Position numbers and translations under genes: made by a program. Positions 24,110 to 32,952 of a stretch of DNA of 64,000 nucleotides are shown here, piece after piece. Position 1 is the first letter of the stretch, and each line of letters opens with the position of its first letter. Below the pieces are notes generated by a model that had not been told where the DNA came from, ran no database searches, and saw only the letters and a list, made by a program, of their open reading frames with translations. This stretch comes from Sthenelais limicola (Eukaryota > Annelida > Polychaeta > Phyllodocida > Sigalionidae), in assembly GCA_942159475.1 (NCBI GenBank), contig OW804096.1, positions 106,304,194 to 106,368,193 of the forward strand, written 5' to 3'.

Positions 24110-24521
24110 TGTAGTGTCTCGCTATTTCCCCGTACCCTAGTGGCTATGGAACTAGTGCAAATAACAACACAACCAGGTTCTAACGGTCCTCGCCAGCCAA
24201 GTCCTTTATTATACCAAACACACCTGCCGCGGTTGGAGCTCGGAGAGCCTATGCCAACCCTTACAACTTGTGGCAGTAAGATATATGAATGACAAGCATC
24301 TCAATAGTAAAAGGTGTTTATAAGGACATACAGAACAGCATAAGAGCAAATCATAAAAATAAGTTATAAATGCGTATCAATAAGTAATTACGACCTCTGT
24401 CGGAACATAATAGAACTACAGCCCCTGGCCTCTCGTCCGGAGCCTAACGGGAGAGCATCCGGAACCCCGGAACATGGTACCGGACAGAGTCAGAACCAGC
24501 CTGACTCTCGCCGGCACCACA
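24110..24521 (-). repeat. 3' LTR of the Ty3/gypsy element
   Basis: 412 bp, identical by eye to 35336-35747. On the minus strand it starts TGTGGTGCCGGCGAG and ends GAGACACTACA. It contains GGTATAATAAAGG, a combined TATA-like and AATAAA polyadenylation element (about 24208-24220). Confidence 0.95.
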
Positions 24522-24524
24522 ATG

Positions 24525-24540
24525 CCCCCCTCCCTCTTTA
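24525..24540 (-). other. Polypurine tract of the Ty3/gypsy element
   Basis: Minus-strand AAAGAGGGAGGGGGG ends three bases before the 3' LTR, the position and composition expected for the plus-strand DNA primer. Confidence 0.85.
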
Positions 24541-24973
24541 TTTTTGGAGGTTGGCAACCGTACCAGACCCAAAGCGACTGGACCATAAGGTTGCCTAAAA
24601 CATATTGGTTTCAGCAACAAAAGTTGGAATAATGAAGGAAAAAGTAGGAACAATGGAAATACATGTTCAATGCAAATAATGATCAAATAATACAACTCAT
24701 CTGACCAGCATCAATACCTGTAGAAATGTTCTTGGTTTTAACTAGTAAATATTCTTGGTCCGGAACACACAGTTCGATACTGGCACTATCACAGACTAGA
24801 GGTATGATCCCAAGTGTCCAATATTAGTCCAGGCACTAGTTATATTGTTCACCAAGTCATTTTGTTCCTCTTTAAACCGACTCTTGGAATGTATTGTTTG
24901 TGAAAAACACAGTATAACAAGCTTACTTCTTACAGTGGTAAATCCAGTTTTTGAAGATATTAGTCCCACTTTT

Positions 24974-25160
24974 GAAGAGGTAAGTCCAACTTTTTGAAGA
25001 GGTAAGTCCAACTTTTTGAAGAGGTAAGTCCAACTTTTTGAAGAGGTAAGTCCAACTTTTTGAAGAGGTAAGTCCAACTTTTTGAAGAGGTAAGTCCAAC
25101 TTTTTGAAGAGGTAAGTCCAACTTTTTGAAGAGGTAAGTCCAACTTTTTGAAGAGGTAAA
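24974..25160 (+). repeat. 22-bp tandem repeat in the 3' untranslated part of the Ty3/gypsy element
   Basis: Eight perfect copies plus a partial ninth of GAAGAGGTAAGTCCAACTTT(TT) with a 22-bp period lie between ORF3 and the 3' LTR. Each copy contains GAGGTAAGT on the plus strand, a perfect 5' splice-site consensus antisense to the element. On the minus strand the array is open in more than one frame, which creates repetitive frames of 128 and 137 codons that I do not regard as genes. Confidence 0.9.
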
Positions 25161-25412
25161 AAAAATCATAATAGCCGCACCAAACAGCATATTCTTGTAC
25201 ATAAAACATAAGGAAGAAGGAACTTCCTCCTTTCCCACGGCTGGCGAGGCTTCTCCAGATCTGCCTCCGTCCGGGTCGTCAATCGGCGTAGTCAGTCGCT
25301 GGGATACTGACGCTCCCACGCTGCAGTCACACAAAACTGGTTTCATTCAAACCAGTCGTATACTTCCATTGCACTATCAGTTTTTATTTACTTCTCTTAC
25401 CGGGCACTCCGC

Positions 25413-28043
25413 CTAGAAGTCTCCCACCTCATCATCGCTCAAGTTTCCTGTTTTCAACAACCGGTCTTCCTCTGCCTTTGAAATGGATGGCACCATTACA
25501 TTCGCGGGGTCCGGTGGGTCCTCTGCGTCTGCGTCTGTGTTCGTTAAGTCCACAAACGCAAAATCCAGGTCGATGTCCCCGTCGTCTGGCAACGGGACAT
25601 CCTTTGCCTCTTCCAACAAATCCTTCTGTTCATCCAACCGGGCACCCAGGTCCACAGAGCACGGAACCACTCCAAGAGCCGCCAGAGGGGAGTTCTCCCA
25701 CCTCTGCCTGAGCTCCACTGTCCTTTTGGCGGCCGTTCTCGGTGTCACTGGTGTCACACCCACCACCCCGGCTGCCACCGGACGCCTAGGCACCGGACTC
25801 CTCAGTACTAGAGTCCTCATGTGCTGCTCCGGGGTTGGGCTACCCGGTAGGGAGACGGGTTCATAAACCGGCCTCACCGCTGCCGTATCCATTTGCTCCA
25901 CAGGGGCTTCCTTTTTCTCCTGTTTTGCTTCCCTTTCCCTAACACGTACCGGTGTCAACGGTTTTGTTGGCATCACAGGCCCTGGTTGCATCTCCAGACC
26001 ACTATCATCCAGGTAACTTCTCCTAGGTCGGGGGGGATTCCGGTCTGCCCCCTGTCCTCCCAGTGGCGAGAGCAATCCCGGAGGCCCCTCCATAAGAGAT
26101 GGCCCCCAGGCCTCCGCAGTAGGTGTCCGGCCCGGAGTGGGGTATATCCCCGGCGGCATCACCATCTGTTGCCTGGGCACTATTGCCGTCTCAAATGCAG
26201 CCTTAATCGTTTGGCAGATCTCCTCTTTCATACAGTCCAGATTCGCCCTCTGTCTCTCCACCTCCTTTCTCCTGGTGTCCGACTCCTCCTCCTCCCTCTG
26301 GTCAGACCGCTTCCTTTTCGGCGACGGAGCCCCGTTCCTGGCCTGGTGTAACTTAAACTCCAAGCCCAGGATTAGGTCCCGATTCGCCCTATCCTTTTGC
26401 TGGAAGAACTCCAGTTGGTTTTCCAGTTCATTGACCCGGGCCTCCAGTCCGGGCACCCGAGCCGCTGTATCTCGTACATACCCGAGATCACCGAACAACA
26501 TGAGAGCTGCACCCACGTTGTTCCGTACAGCGTCCATTGCCACAATCACTGCTTGTTCCGTATTCTGTATCCCCTGTTTCATAGCGCCATCGATCATATC
26601 CAGTGCACGGGTTACTTCCTGCTCCGGGGGTAACCCATGTGCACCCTGGCCTATGTTTGCCTCCGGATCATTTTCCGCCGGGTCGGCCACTGGCTCCTGC
26701 TCCTGCAGAGGCTCCACCGTTGCCGCGACTACCTCCCGCGGGGCCACAGCAGCTGACAGTTTAGCAGCTGTCTCCATCTGCTGTGCACTACCAAAGGCAG
26801 CAGCGGCCGGAATCCTCCGTGGTGCTGGTATAGGTGCGAGGGGAGGGGGTGGGGCAAGCACAGGTCCTGCTCTCCCCCATGCATTCCTCTCTGGGGCCGG
26901 AGCTGGCGGACACCGCACCATCCTTTTGAAGCGGGGTTGCGCTGCTCCGGACTCCAAAGCCACTATCTGTTCCCATTCATTTTGCCCCATCCGGGTGAAC
27001 CGCTGGTACCCATAGTTGGGTATTTCCTTAGTCAAACACTTAAATCCGGCCACCAGTGACTTTGCCAACGGTTCCCCATTCCTATGAGCCACCTTTAGAT
27101 GCCGAATCATGTCAGACTTGCGGTCCAGTTTTACCAGGCACGAGATCGGGTGCGGGCACGTATACACCTGCACCGATGGACAGTGTTCCTCACACATGTG
27201 CCTGAAAAACCTCTCCCTCGTTGCAAAGCACCTAATGCCTCCCGGGTTCCAGTCATCACTAATCAACCGGCAGTATGTAAAAGGGCACCGATTTCCCTCC
27301 TGCCAGATCTTAGGAGCACCATCCAGTTTCTTTTTCAGGTTCACGGGCAGCACCATATGCGGATTAGCTTCCCTGCCCGTCCTGCCTTTCAAAAAATGAA
27401 ACAACCGTTCATACTGAGCCATAAGGGGTCGTTCCGCCGTGAACTCTCCCAAAGCCTCATCCTCATCCTCCGATTCCTCAGCCCTCGTAATCTCGTCCCC
27501 GGCTTTTGGTTCCATGGGGGCCAACATGTTCATTTTCAGCCGGACACCCTCCACTATGTCCTTGTCCCGCCACCGGGTGGTACTCCGGATTCCAATGTTG
27601 GGGTCCTCAAACATTTTTTGCCTTCCATGATACCGAGTCCGTTTGTGTTGCTCGTGCACATCAGCCAGTGTCTCCGCTGTGGCACTAGAGCTAGTGCTCC
27701 GGTCGTATCTCCGGCGAGGGTTTGTTTCACGGCCCCACGACCGGGAGCGGTCCATCCCAACCGATGACCCACTTCCAACACCAACCTTAGGCCTAGCTCC
27801 GGCTGAGGATTTAACCACCTTGGCCGGACTTCCTTGGTCCTCCGCCTGTTCGTATTCCATGTCTTCCTCCTTGTCCTTAGCCTTAGTGGTACTCCGTTTC
27901 TTTCTCTTCTTCAATACCAGTTTCAACTCAGGTGGGGCTTTTGCCTCGCCCACGGCTCCCTCCTGGTCTCCACCGGTTTCCTCCTTGTTCGGTTCAGGGG
28001 CTACTGCCCCATCCCCAGTCTCCATCTTCTCCTCCTTACTCAT
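25413..28043 (-). CDS. ORF3 of the Ty3/gypsy element: unknown 876-aa protein with zinc-finger-like and coiled-coil regions
   Basis: An intact frame lies downstream of pol in the place where env would sit, yet I see no signal peptide, membrane segment or furin site, so it is not an envelope. I chose the ATG at 28041-28043 (MSKEEKMETG); the frame also extends upstream without ATG. The order is an acidic/basic N-terminus with KKRKKRSTTKAK, a basic Arg/Ser-rich stretch (about 100-145), and two Cys/His clusters at about residues 253-320 (CPFTYC...RHMCEEH, then CPHPISC...MIRHLKVAH) spaced like C2H2 zinc fingers. A Pro/Ala-rich linker (about 380-435), a heptad region (about 532-570, GLEARVNELENQLEFFQQKD), PKRKRSDQ, and a Pro-rich then acidic C-terminus follow. 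This suggests a nuclear or nucleic-acid-binding factor; that is inference. Expression probably needs splicing or a separate promoter, since pol ends 629 nt upstream. Confidence 0.75.
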   Translation of the reverse strand: MSKEEKMETGDGAVAPEPNKEETGGDQEGAVGEAKAPPELKLVLKKRKKRSTTKAKDKEEDMEYEQAEDQGSPAKVVKSSAGARPKVGVGSGSSVGMDRSRSWGRETNPRRRYDRSTSSSATAETLADVHEQHKRTRYHGRQKMFEDPNIGIRSTTRWRDKDIVEGVRLKMNMLAPMEPKAGDEITRAEESEDEDEALGEFTAERPLMAQYERLFHFLKGRTGREANPHMVLPVNLKKKLDGAPKIWQEGNRCPFTYCRLISDDWNPGGIRCFATRERFFRHMCEEHCPSVQVYTCPHPISCLVKLDRKSDMIRHLKVAHRNGEPLAKSLVAGFKCLTKEIPNYGYQRFTRMGQNEWEQIVALESGAAQPRFKRMVRCPPAPAPERNAWGRAGPVLAPPPPLAPIPAPRRIPAAAAFGSAQQMETAAKLSAAVAPREVVAATVEPLQEQEPVADPAENDPEANIGQGAHGLPPEQEVTRALDMIDGAMKQGIQNTEQAVIVAMDAVRNNVGAALMLFGDLGYVRDTAARVPGLEARVNELENQLEFFQQKDRANRDLILGLEFKLHQARNGAPSPKRKRSDQREEEESDTRRKEVERQRANLDCMKEEICQTIKAAFETAIVPRQQMVMPPGIYPTPGRTPTAEAWGPSLMEGPPGLLSPLGGQGADRNPPRPRRSYLDDSGLEMQPGPVMPTKPLTPVRVREREAKQEKKEAPVEQMDTAAVRPVYEPVSLPGSPTPEQHMRTLVLRSPVPRRPVAAGVVGVTPVTPRTAAKRTVELRQRWENSPLAALGVVPCSVDLGARLDEQKDLLEEAKDVPLPDDGDIDLDFAFVDLTNTDADAEDPPDPANVMVPSISKAEEDRLLKTGNLSDDEVGDF

Positions 28044-28671
28044 AGGCTCACGCACAATGAGTAAGTCAATCCAGTTAGTGTCTACAGGTCAACGCCAATC
28101 TCCAACTCTCACAACTCAAGGCTTCTCTCAAAAAAGTTTCGCTCAAAGTCTAGCTCGGCAGGACACACAACCGCGTGGTGTGAGTTCTGAGATGCTTCTG
28201 CCACACATCCGCTCCTCCCCTGGTCACGTGACCCTGCCCTCGCGCCTTAGCCAATCACCAGTCTCCACCAATCTATTTTTAGCTGTCTCCGAGCGGTTTC
28301 ACGCCCCGTCGCGTCACCTCAATACCTAGGTCCCCAATTGCTCAATTAGGGTATACCCTACCTGCCTACGTGACACTAGTAACGTCCCCGAGCTGGGCGT
28401 TTTCCTCCTTCTTCCATGTGACCAGCTGAGCCACCCGGACTTGGGATTATTCCTTAGTTTCCACCCTTTTGGCTCCACCATCCAGGAATATATGTTTCTT
28501 CGGCCAACTCCCTCCCCGGATCACCTCTCAGCCTGGTCTTTCCTCGCACAGTGGTAGGTTATCCATTTCAACCCTTATCGAGCCGTTCCCTACTCCCTTT
28601 TGGAGCCCGTGCCCGGAACGTCCGATTCTTAGTACTTCTCGTTGTGTCATTTTTTTTCTTTCCTGTTCTCC

Positions 28672-31600
28672 TCACGCATAGCCATATCTATCCGGGGGTT
28701 GTACCTGCCGACGTGGGCGCCCCGCCAGGTATCCGGATTTCGATATTCTATCCATTACCGTGTCCATCCGCAAGTCACCACCCTGTTCTGCAGCGTCCGG
28801 GGTGCACTCAGAATCACTGTCCGATGGCAGGCTCCCCGCTGATTCATCAGGATCTGCTAGCGGTTGGGCAAGATCCTTCTTGACCGATTTCGGGGGCCTT
28901 CCGCGCCTCTTTGTATGTTTTACTATTACAGGGCCGGGCTTCACCATAGGGGCATCTTTCCCTGGGACAGTTTTACCCCTTCCGTCCTCCCTCAATATTT
29001 CGTGCCCGGCCATCTGCTGCTTTTGATACTCCTCCGCACGGTGCAGATTTACCACCTGCAGCGGCTGCCCTTTTGCATCAAATGCTAGCTTTAACAGGTT
29101 CCCATTCCATCTGAGTATACCAGCCATTGTCCTTAGCTCATAAGTGGATCCCTGCACCCTTCTTAGCACTTCGAAAGGCCCGTCCCATTTGGGACCGTAC
29201 TTCTTCTGTGCCAGAGGAGTGGAATATCTCCATACCACGTCTCCTTCCTTAAAAACCTTCGGGCGAGCCCTCCGGTCAAAGTACCGTTTCTGATACACGG
29301 CTGCACACCCCAGCCTTTCCCTTACAAAGCGATGTCCTTTAGACAAGAGACTACGGATCTCTTCCACGAATACCGTAGGGCATGGAAAATCCACTTCCCC
29401 ATCCATCGTTCCGTAGATGATGTCCGCCGGAACAGTCACTTCCGTTCCAAACACTACCATATTGGGCGTACAATGAGTACTCTTGTGCACGGCCCCCCGG
29501 TATGCATGCGCGATACATGGCACCAGTAGATCCCAGTTAATATCTTCGTACTCCGTTAGACATGAGAGTTGCTCCACCAAAACCCTGTTAAACCGTTCTA
29601 CCTGCCCGTTTGACTGCGGTCTGTACGGCAAGGTCATTAGTTTCTCGATTTCTAACATTTCTAAAAGATTCTTTAACAGCGCCGACCGGAACTCAGGGGC
29701 ACCGTCCGTTTGCAAAGAGATCGGTGGCCCATAACGTAGGATCCACTCCGTGAAGAGCGCCATTGCACAAGTAACCGCCGTATGGTCCGGGAGTGGATAG
29801 GCCTCGGCCCATTTTGAAAAATAGTCCGTCACTACCATTACGCAAACATTCCCTCTCGGAGTCTTTCTGAATGGTCCGATTATATCCAGCGCTACACGGC
29901 TCCAACGCACGCCATGTATTTCCTTCTTTAATGGAGCAATGCCCCTCCCCTCTCGGCTTTTGCACGAGGCACACACATCACAGCCCCGCACCCAGTCGGA
30001 GATATCGCCGCGCATCCGGGGCCATATAAACTTCTGTAACGCAGCTTGATACGTTTTGAATTCCCCGAAGTGGGCCGCGAGTTTCGTTCCATGCAAAGTC
30101 AGGAACAGCTCATGACGCAAACCAGCAGGGACTGCCACTCGTTCGTATATCACTCCATTCTCGCTTTCCCAGTCCATACTTAGTAACCCATCCGTCACCT
30201 TCAGAGAAGAGAGTAATTTCATGTAAAAACAGAACTCATTCCCCTCCGCTCGCAGAGCCACGGCGTCCGGGCAAGGGTCTCCCCTCTGGACTATCCCTAT
30301 GACTCTTGTAAGCACATCGTCCGCCTCCTGGGCCACCCGTAGCCGATCCCCTGTTAGACTGGAGAACAGCTGATACTCCATTGTCAACTCAGCCATGACA
30401 GCATCGTGGACCCCGCAGTCCGGGCAGTCCTCCCTAGGGCATTTCCTTACAGGTAAACGCGACAACGCATCCGCGTTGATATGTCGTTTCCCTGGCCGGT
30501 GCACCACCTGCGATTCCTGGATCCCATAATGCTGCAAGGTGGTCAACCACCGAGCCAGCATGTTAGTGGGATCCTTAAAATGCATTAGCCACCTGAGGGA
30601 CGCATGGTCCGTCCGCAACGTAAAGTCCGCTTGTCCGATTATATAATGCTGAAACTTGCATAAATAGGTCAGCACCGCCAACAATTCCCTTTTGGTTGCG
30701 CAGTAGTTCCGTTGCGGCCGGGTTAGAGTATTGCTAGCGTAACTCAGAACCACCTCCTTACCGCTTTGTAGTTGAGATAATACCCCAGCCATACCGAATC
30801 CACTGGCATCCGTGTCTAAAATAATGGTGCCGACCGGTTGAGGGTATCCCAGAACTGGTGCCCTAGTCAACAAGTCTTTCAACCGATCAAACGCGGCCCT
30901 GCACACCTCATCAAAGACAACCGTCCGGCTGCTCCTCTGATCCCCTCCGACCACTAAATTCTGGATCGGTTCCGCTACCTCCGCAAAGTCCGGCATGAAT
31001 TCGCGGTAATATGATGCAAACCCTAAAAACTGCCGCACCTCCTTGACCGTCCGCGGTGTCGGCCAAGACTGTACTTTTCTTATCTTTTCCGGGTCCGGAC
31101 GCACCCCGGCCTCGGACACAATCCGGCCCAGGTATTGAACCTGTGACTTAAACAACTCGCATTTCTTAGGCTTCAACTTCAGACCGTAATCCCGGAGGCG
31201 GCTAAGAACCAATTCCAAATTTCCCATGGTCTTCTCAAACGTTGGTCCGAAGATAATTACGTCGTCCAGGTAAACCAAGCAACACTTCCAACGCAGCCCC
31301 TGGAGCATCTGCTCCATCATTCTTTCGAACGTGGCCGGAGCGTTGCACAACCCGAAAGGCATAACGCGATACTGGAACAACCCCAGGGTAGAGACAAAAG
31401 CTGTCTTTTCCTTGCTTTGCTCATCCAGGGCTATTTGCCAGTACCCACTCTCCAAGTCCAACGCAATAAACCATTTATTTCCTCCCAACGCTTCCAAACA
31501 TTCATCGATCCGGGGAAGCGGAAAGGAATCCTTTTTCGTGACTGAATTCAGCGGACGGTAATCGGAACAAAACCGATCCGTTCCATCTTTCTTTCCTACA

Positions 31601-32946
31601 ATCACTATTCCCGCTCCCCAGGGGCTAATGCTGGGCTCTATCACTCCCTTTTCAAGCATCTCCTTAATCTGTCTTTCAGCCGATTCCCGCTTCGCATGAG
31701 GCAGACGCCTATACCCCGTTTTAATCGGAACCGCATCACCAGTGTCGATGCTATGTAGGACCTTGGTTGTCTGTCCCAACATCTCGCCTGGCAACCGGAA
31801 GCACTCCTTATAATTCCGTAATAGCTGCAGGAGATCAGAACGCTGGACCGCTACTTCAAGGTCTGATTCCCTTACCAATCTTTCCAATGGGCAAACCTCG
31901 CTCCGGGGCATCGGCACCTCCGGCTCTAGTAAGTCCATGTCCACGATTGGAGAACTATTCTCCTCCCAGGTTTGCCCGGCAGTCAGACATAAAATGAGAG
32001 GAGATCCAGTAGGGTTGTACAGGGACACAGCCCCACCCGGTCGGTCGGCAATCAACAGGTGGTCCCCAACCACGTACTTCCCTAATTCCAACTCGCCCGG
32101 TTCGAAGAATAGATCTTCTGCTGCCGTCACCAGGTCTATGCCGCTACAGACATGAGCAAATGCATCCACAAAGATGCCCTCACTCCTATTGCTTGTAAGA
32201 GACCCGCTTTGCAGTGTCCGGCACCATACCGTCTGCTCACCATCCTCTAGGGTGAACTTCCCGGACCAATCGGAATTACACCGGTGTATATGGATAAAAT
32301 CCATCCCCAGTATACCTGCTTCCTCTCCCTTTAACCCGCTTACTACCAGACAATTTATGGCGTACCAAACGCCTCCCATTCCCAGAGCGATTCGTACACA
32401 CCCATGTGTCTGCAAATGATGACCGGTGCCTGCGAAACACGTCACACGGCACGGTGTTAAAAACGGTTTTACAGTCAAGCTCTCATAGACCCATTTTTTG
32501 AGCAGCGTACACTGCGCCCCCCAGTCTACCAAGAACTGTCCGGTCACGTTTACCAGTCGTACATCCGCGTACATCCGATCTGCCAGAAGCGGACCGTTCC
32601 GGTCGGATACCCTTATGTCAAAATTCCGGAGATCACAGACCATTATCTTGCTCACTTTGGAGGTATAACCCCGATACTCTACCTTCAGTATCTGTCCGCT
32701 GGAGCAAGCGTGTTCCGGTGCTCCCATGCGCACTGTCATCACGGAGCACGTGGCTTTCACCGAACCAGTACTTGGACGATCTGTGTCGTTCCTCCTCCCC
32801 TTGCTACTTCCACGGGCGTCCCCTAGCCAAGCAGAGGACACCTCCTGCCCTTCCCGATCCGGCTGGACCCCAGTCCTTCGACATTCCGCGGTGTGTGTCT
32901 TTTCCTCCGGGCTCCTCCTATCACCGTCTAAGAGGGCCCTGGGCTG
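28672..32946 (-). CDS. pol: Ty3/gypsy Pol: protease, reverse transcriptase, RNase H, integrase
   Basis: This frame is read in -1 relative to gag; after slippage at 32946-32952 the first pol codon starts at 32946 (1424 aa). Residues below count from 32841. The protease site reads FLVDWGAQCTLL (about 103-114) with the later ILGMDF (177-182). RT has ALDLESGYWQ (460-469), FGLCNAPATFERMM and VYLDDVI (523-529). RNase H starts TIILDTDASG (672-681). Integrase has an HHCC finger (LHGTKLAAHFG...CDVCASC), catalytic segments ALDIIGP, QTDGAPEF and GQVERFNR, then a GPF-type module (WDGPFEVLRRV). No stops occur. The odd feature is Asp-Trp-Gly in the protease where Asp-Thr/Ser-Gly is expected. The 32841 codon is GTG and not a start; frameshifting explains the lack of an ATG. 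Confidence 0.95.
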   Translation of the reverse strand, partial: QPRALLDGDRRSPEEKTHTAECRRTGVQPDREGQEVSSAWLGDARGSSKGRRNDTDRPSTGSVKATCSVMTVRMGAPEHACSSGQILKVEYRGYTSKVSKIMVCDLRNFDIRVSDRNGPLLADRMYADVRLVNVTGQFLVDWGAQCTLLKKWVYESLTVKPFLTPCRVTCFAGTGHHLQTHGCVRIALGMGGVWYAINCLVVSGLKGEEAGILGMDFIHIHRCNSDWSGKFTLEDGEQTVWCRTLQSGSLTSNRSEGIFVDAFAHVCSGIDLVTAAEDLFFEPGELELGKYVVGDHLLIADRPGGAVSLYNPTGSPLILCLTAGQTWEENSSPIVDMDLLEPEVPMPRSEVCPLERLVRESDLEVAVQRSDLLQLLRNYKECFRLPGEMLGQTTKVLHSIDTGDAVPIKTGYRRLPHAKRESAERQIKEMLEKGVIEPSISPWGAGIVIVGKKDGTDRFCSDYRPLNSVTKKDSFPLPRIDECLEALGGNKWFIALDLESGYWQIALDEQSKEKTAFVSTLGLFQYRVMPFGLCNAPATFERMMEQMLQGLRWKCCLVYLDDVIIFGPTFEKTMGNLELVLSRLRDYGLKLKPKKCELFKSQVQYLGRIVSEAGVRPDPEKIRKVQSWPTPRTVKEVRQFLGFASYYREFMPDFAEVAEPIQNLVVGGDQRSSRTVVFDEVCRAAFDRLKDLLTRAPVLGYPQPVGTIILDTDASGFGMAGVLSQLQSGKEVVLSYASNTLTRPQRNYCATKRELLAVLTYLCKFQHYIIGQADFTLRTDHASLRWLMHFKDPTNMLARWLTTLQHYGIQESQVVHRPGKRHINADALSRLPVRKCPREDCPDCGVHDAVMAELTMEYQLFSSLTGDRLRVAQEADDVLTRVIGIVQRGDPCPDAVALRAEGNEFCFYMKLLSSLKVTDGLLSMDWESENGVIYERVAVPAGLRHELFLTLHGTKLAAHFGEFKTYQAALQKFIWPRMRGDISDWVRGCDVCASCKSREGRGIAPLKKEIHGVRWSRVALDIIGPFRKTPRGNVCVMVVTDYFSKWAEAYPLPDHTAVTCAMALFTEWILRYGPPISLQTDGAPEFRSALLKNLLEMLEIEKLMTLPYRPQSNGQVERFNRVLVEQLSCLTEYEDINWDLLVPCIAHAYRGAVHKSTHCTPNMVVFGTEVTVPADIIYGTMDGEVDFPCPTVFVEEIRSLLSKGHRFVRERLGCAAVYQKRYFDRRARPKVFKEGDVVWRYSTPLAQKKYGPKWDGPFEVLRRVQGSTYELRTMAGILRWNGNLLKLAFDAKGQPLQVVNLHRAEEYQKQQMAGHEILREDGRGKTVPGKDAPMVKPGPVIVKHTKRRGRPPKSVKKDLAQPLADPDESAGSLPSDSDSECTPDAAEQGGDLRMDTVMDRISKSGYLAGRPRRQVQPPDRYGYA

Positions 32947-32952
32947 TTTCCC
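32909..32952 (-). promoter_or_regulatory. -1 ribosomal frameshift signal at the gag-pol junction
   Basis: Slippery heptamer G-GGA-AAC (GGGAAAC, 32952-32946) lies in the correct gag phase, five codons before the gag stop. A 6-nt spacer follows, then an 11-bp stem: GGGCCCTCTTA (32939-32929) pairs with TAGGAGG-A-GCCC (32920-32909) with one bulged A and one G-T pair, around an 8-nt loop. The gag stop codon lies at the end of the 5' arm of the stem. The pol frame is open from the heptamer on. GGGAAAC is an established -1 slippery sequence. Confidence 0.9.

Noticed and set aside
24796..25346. Minus-strand frames of 128 and 137 codons encoding a repeated KSWTYLFKKLDLPLQ-type peptide
   Set aside because: They are produced by the 22-bp tandem array and have no independent coding evidence.
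25413..28043. ORF3 as an envelope gene
   Set aside because: No signal peptide, furin site, fusion peptide or transmembrane segment is visible; zinc-finger-like and nuclear-type motifs are present instead.
25478..28329. Long plus-strand frames (up to 292 codons) opposite ORF3 of the Ty3/gypsy element
   Set aside because: They are antisense shadows of a GC-rich coding region and show no family signature.
28672..32841. Pol starting independently at 32841
   Set aside because: The codon there is GTG, and the frame is open upstream through the gag stop to a GGGAAAC slippery site, so -1 frameshifting is the better explanation.
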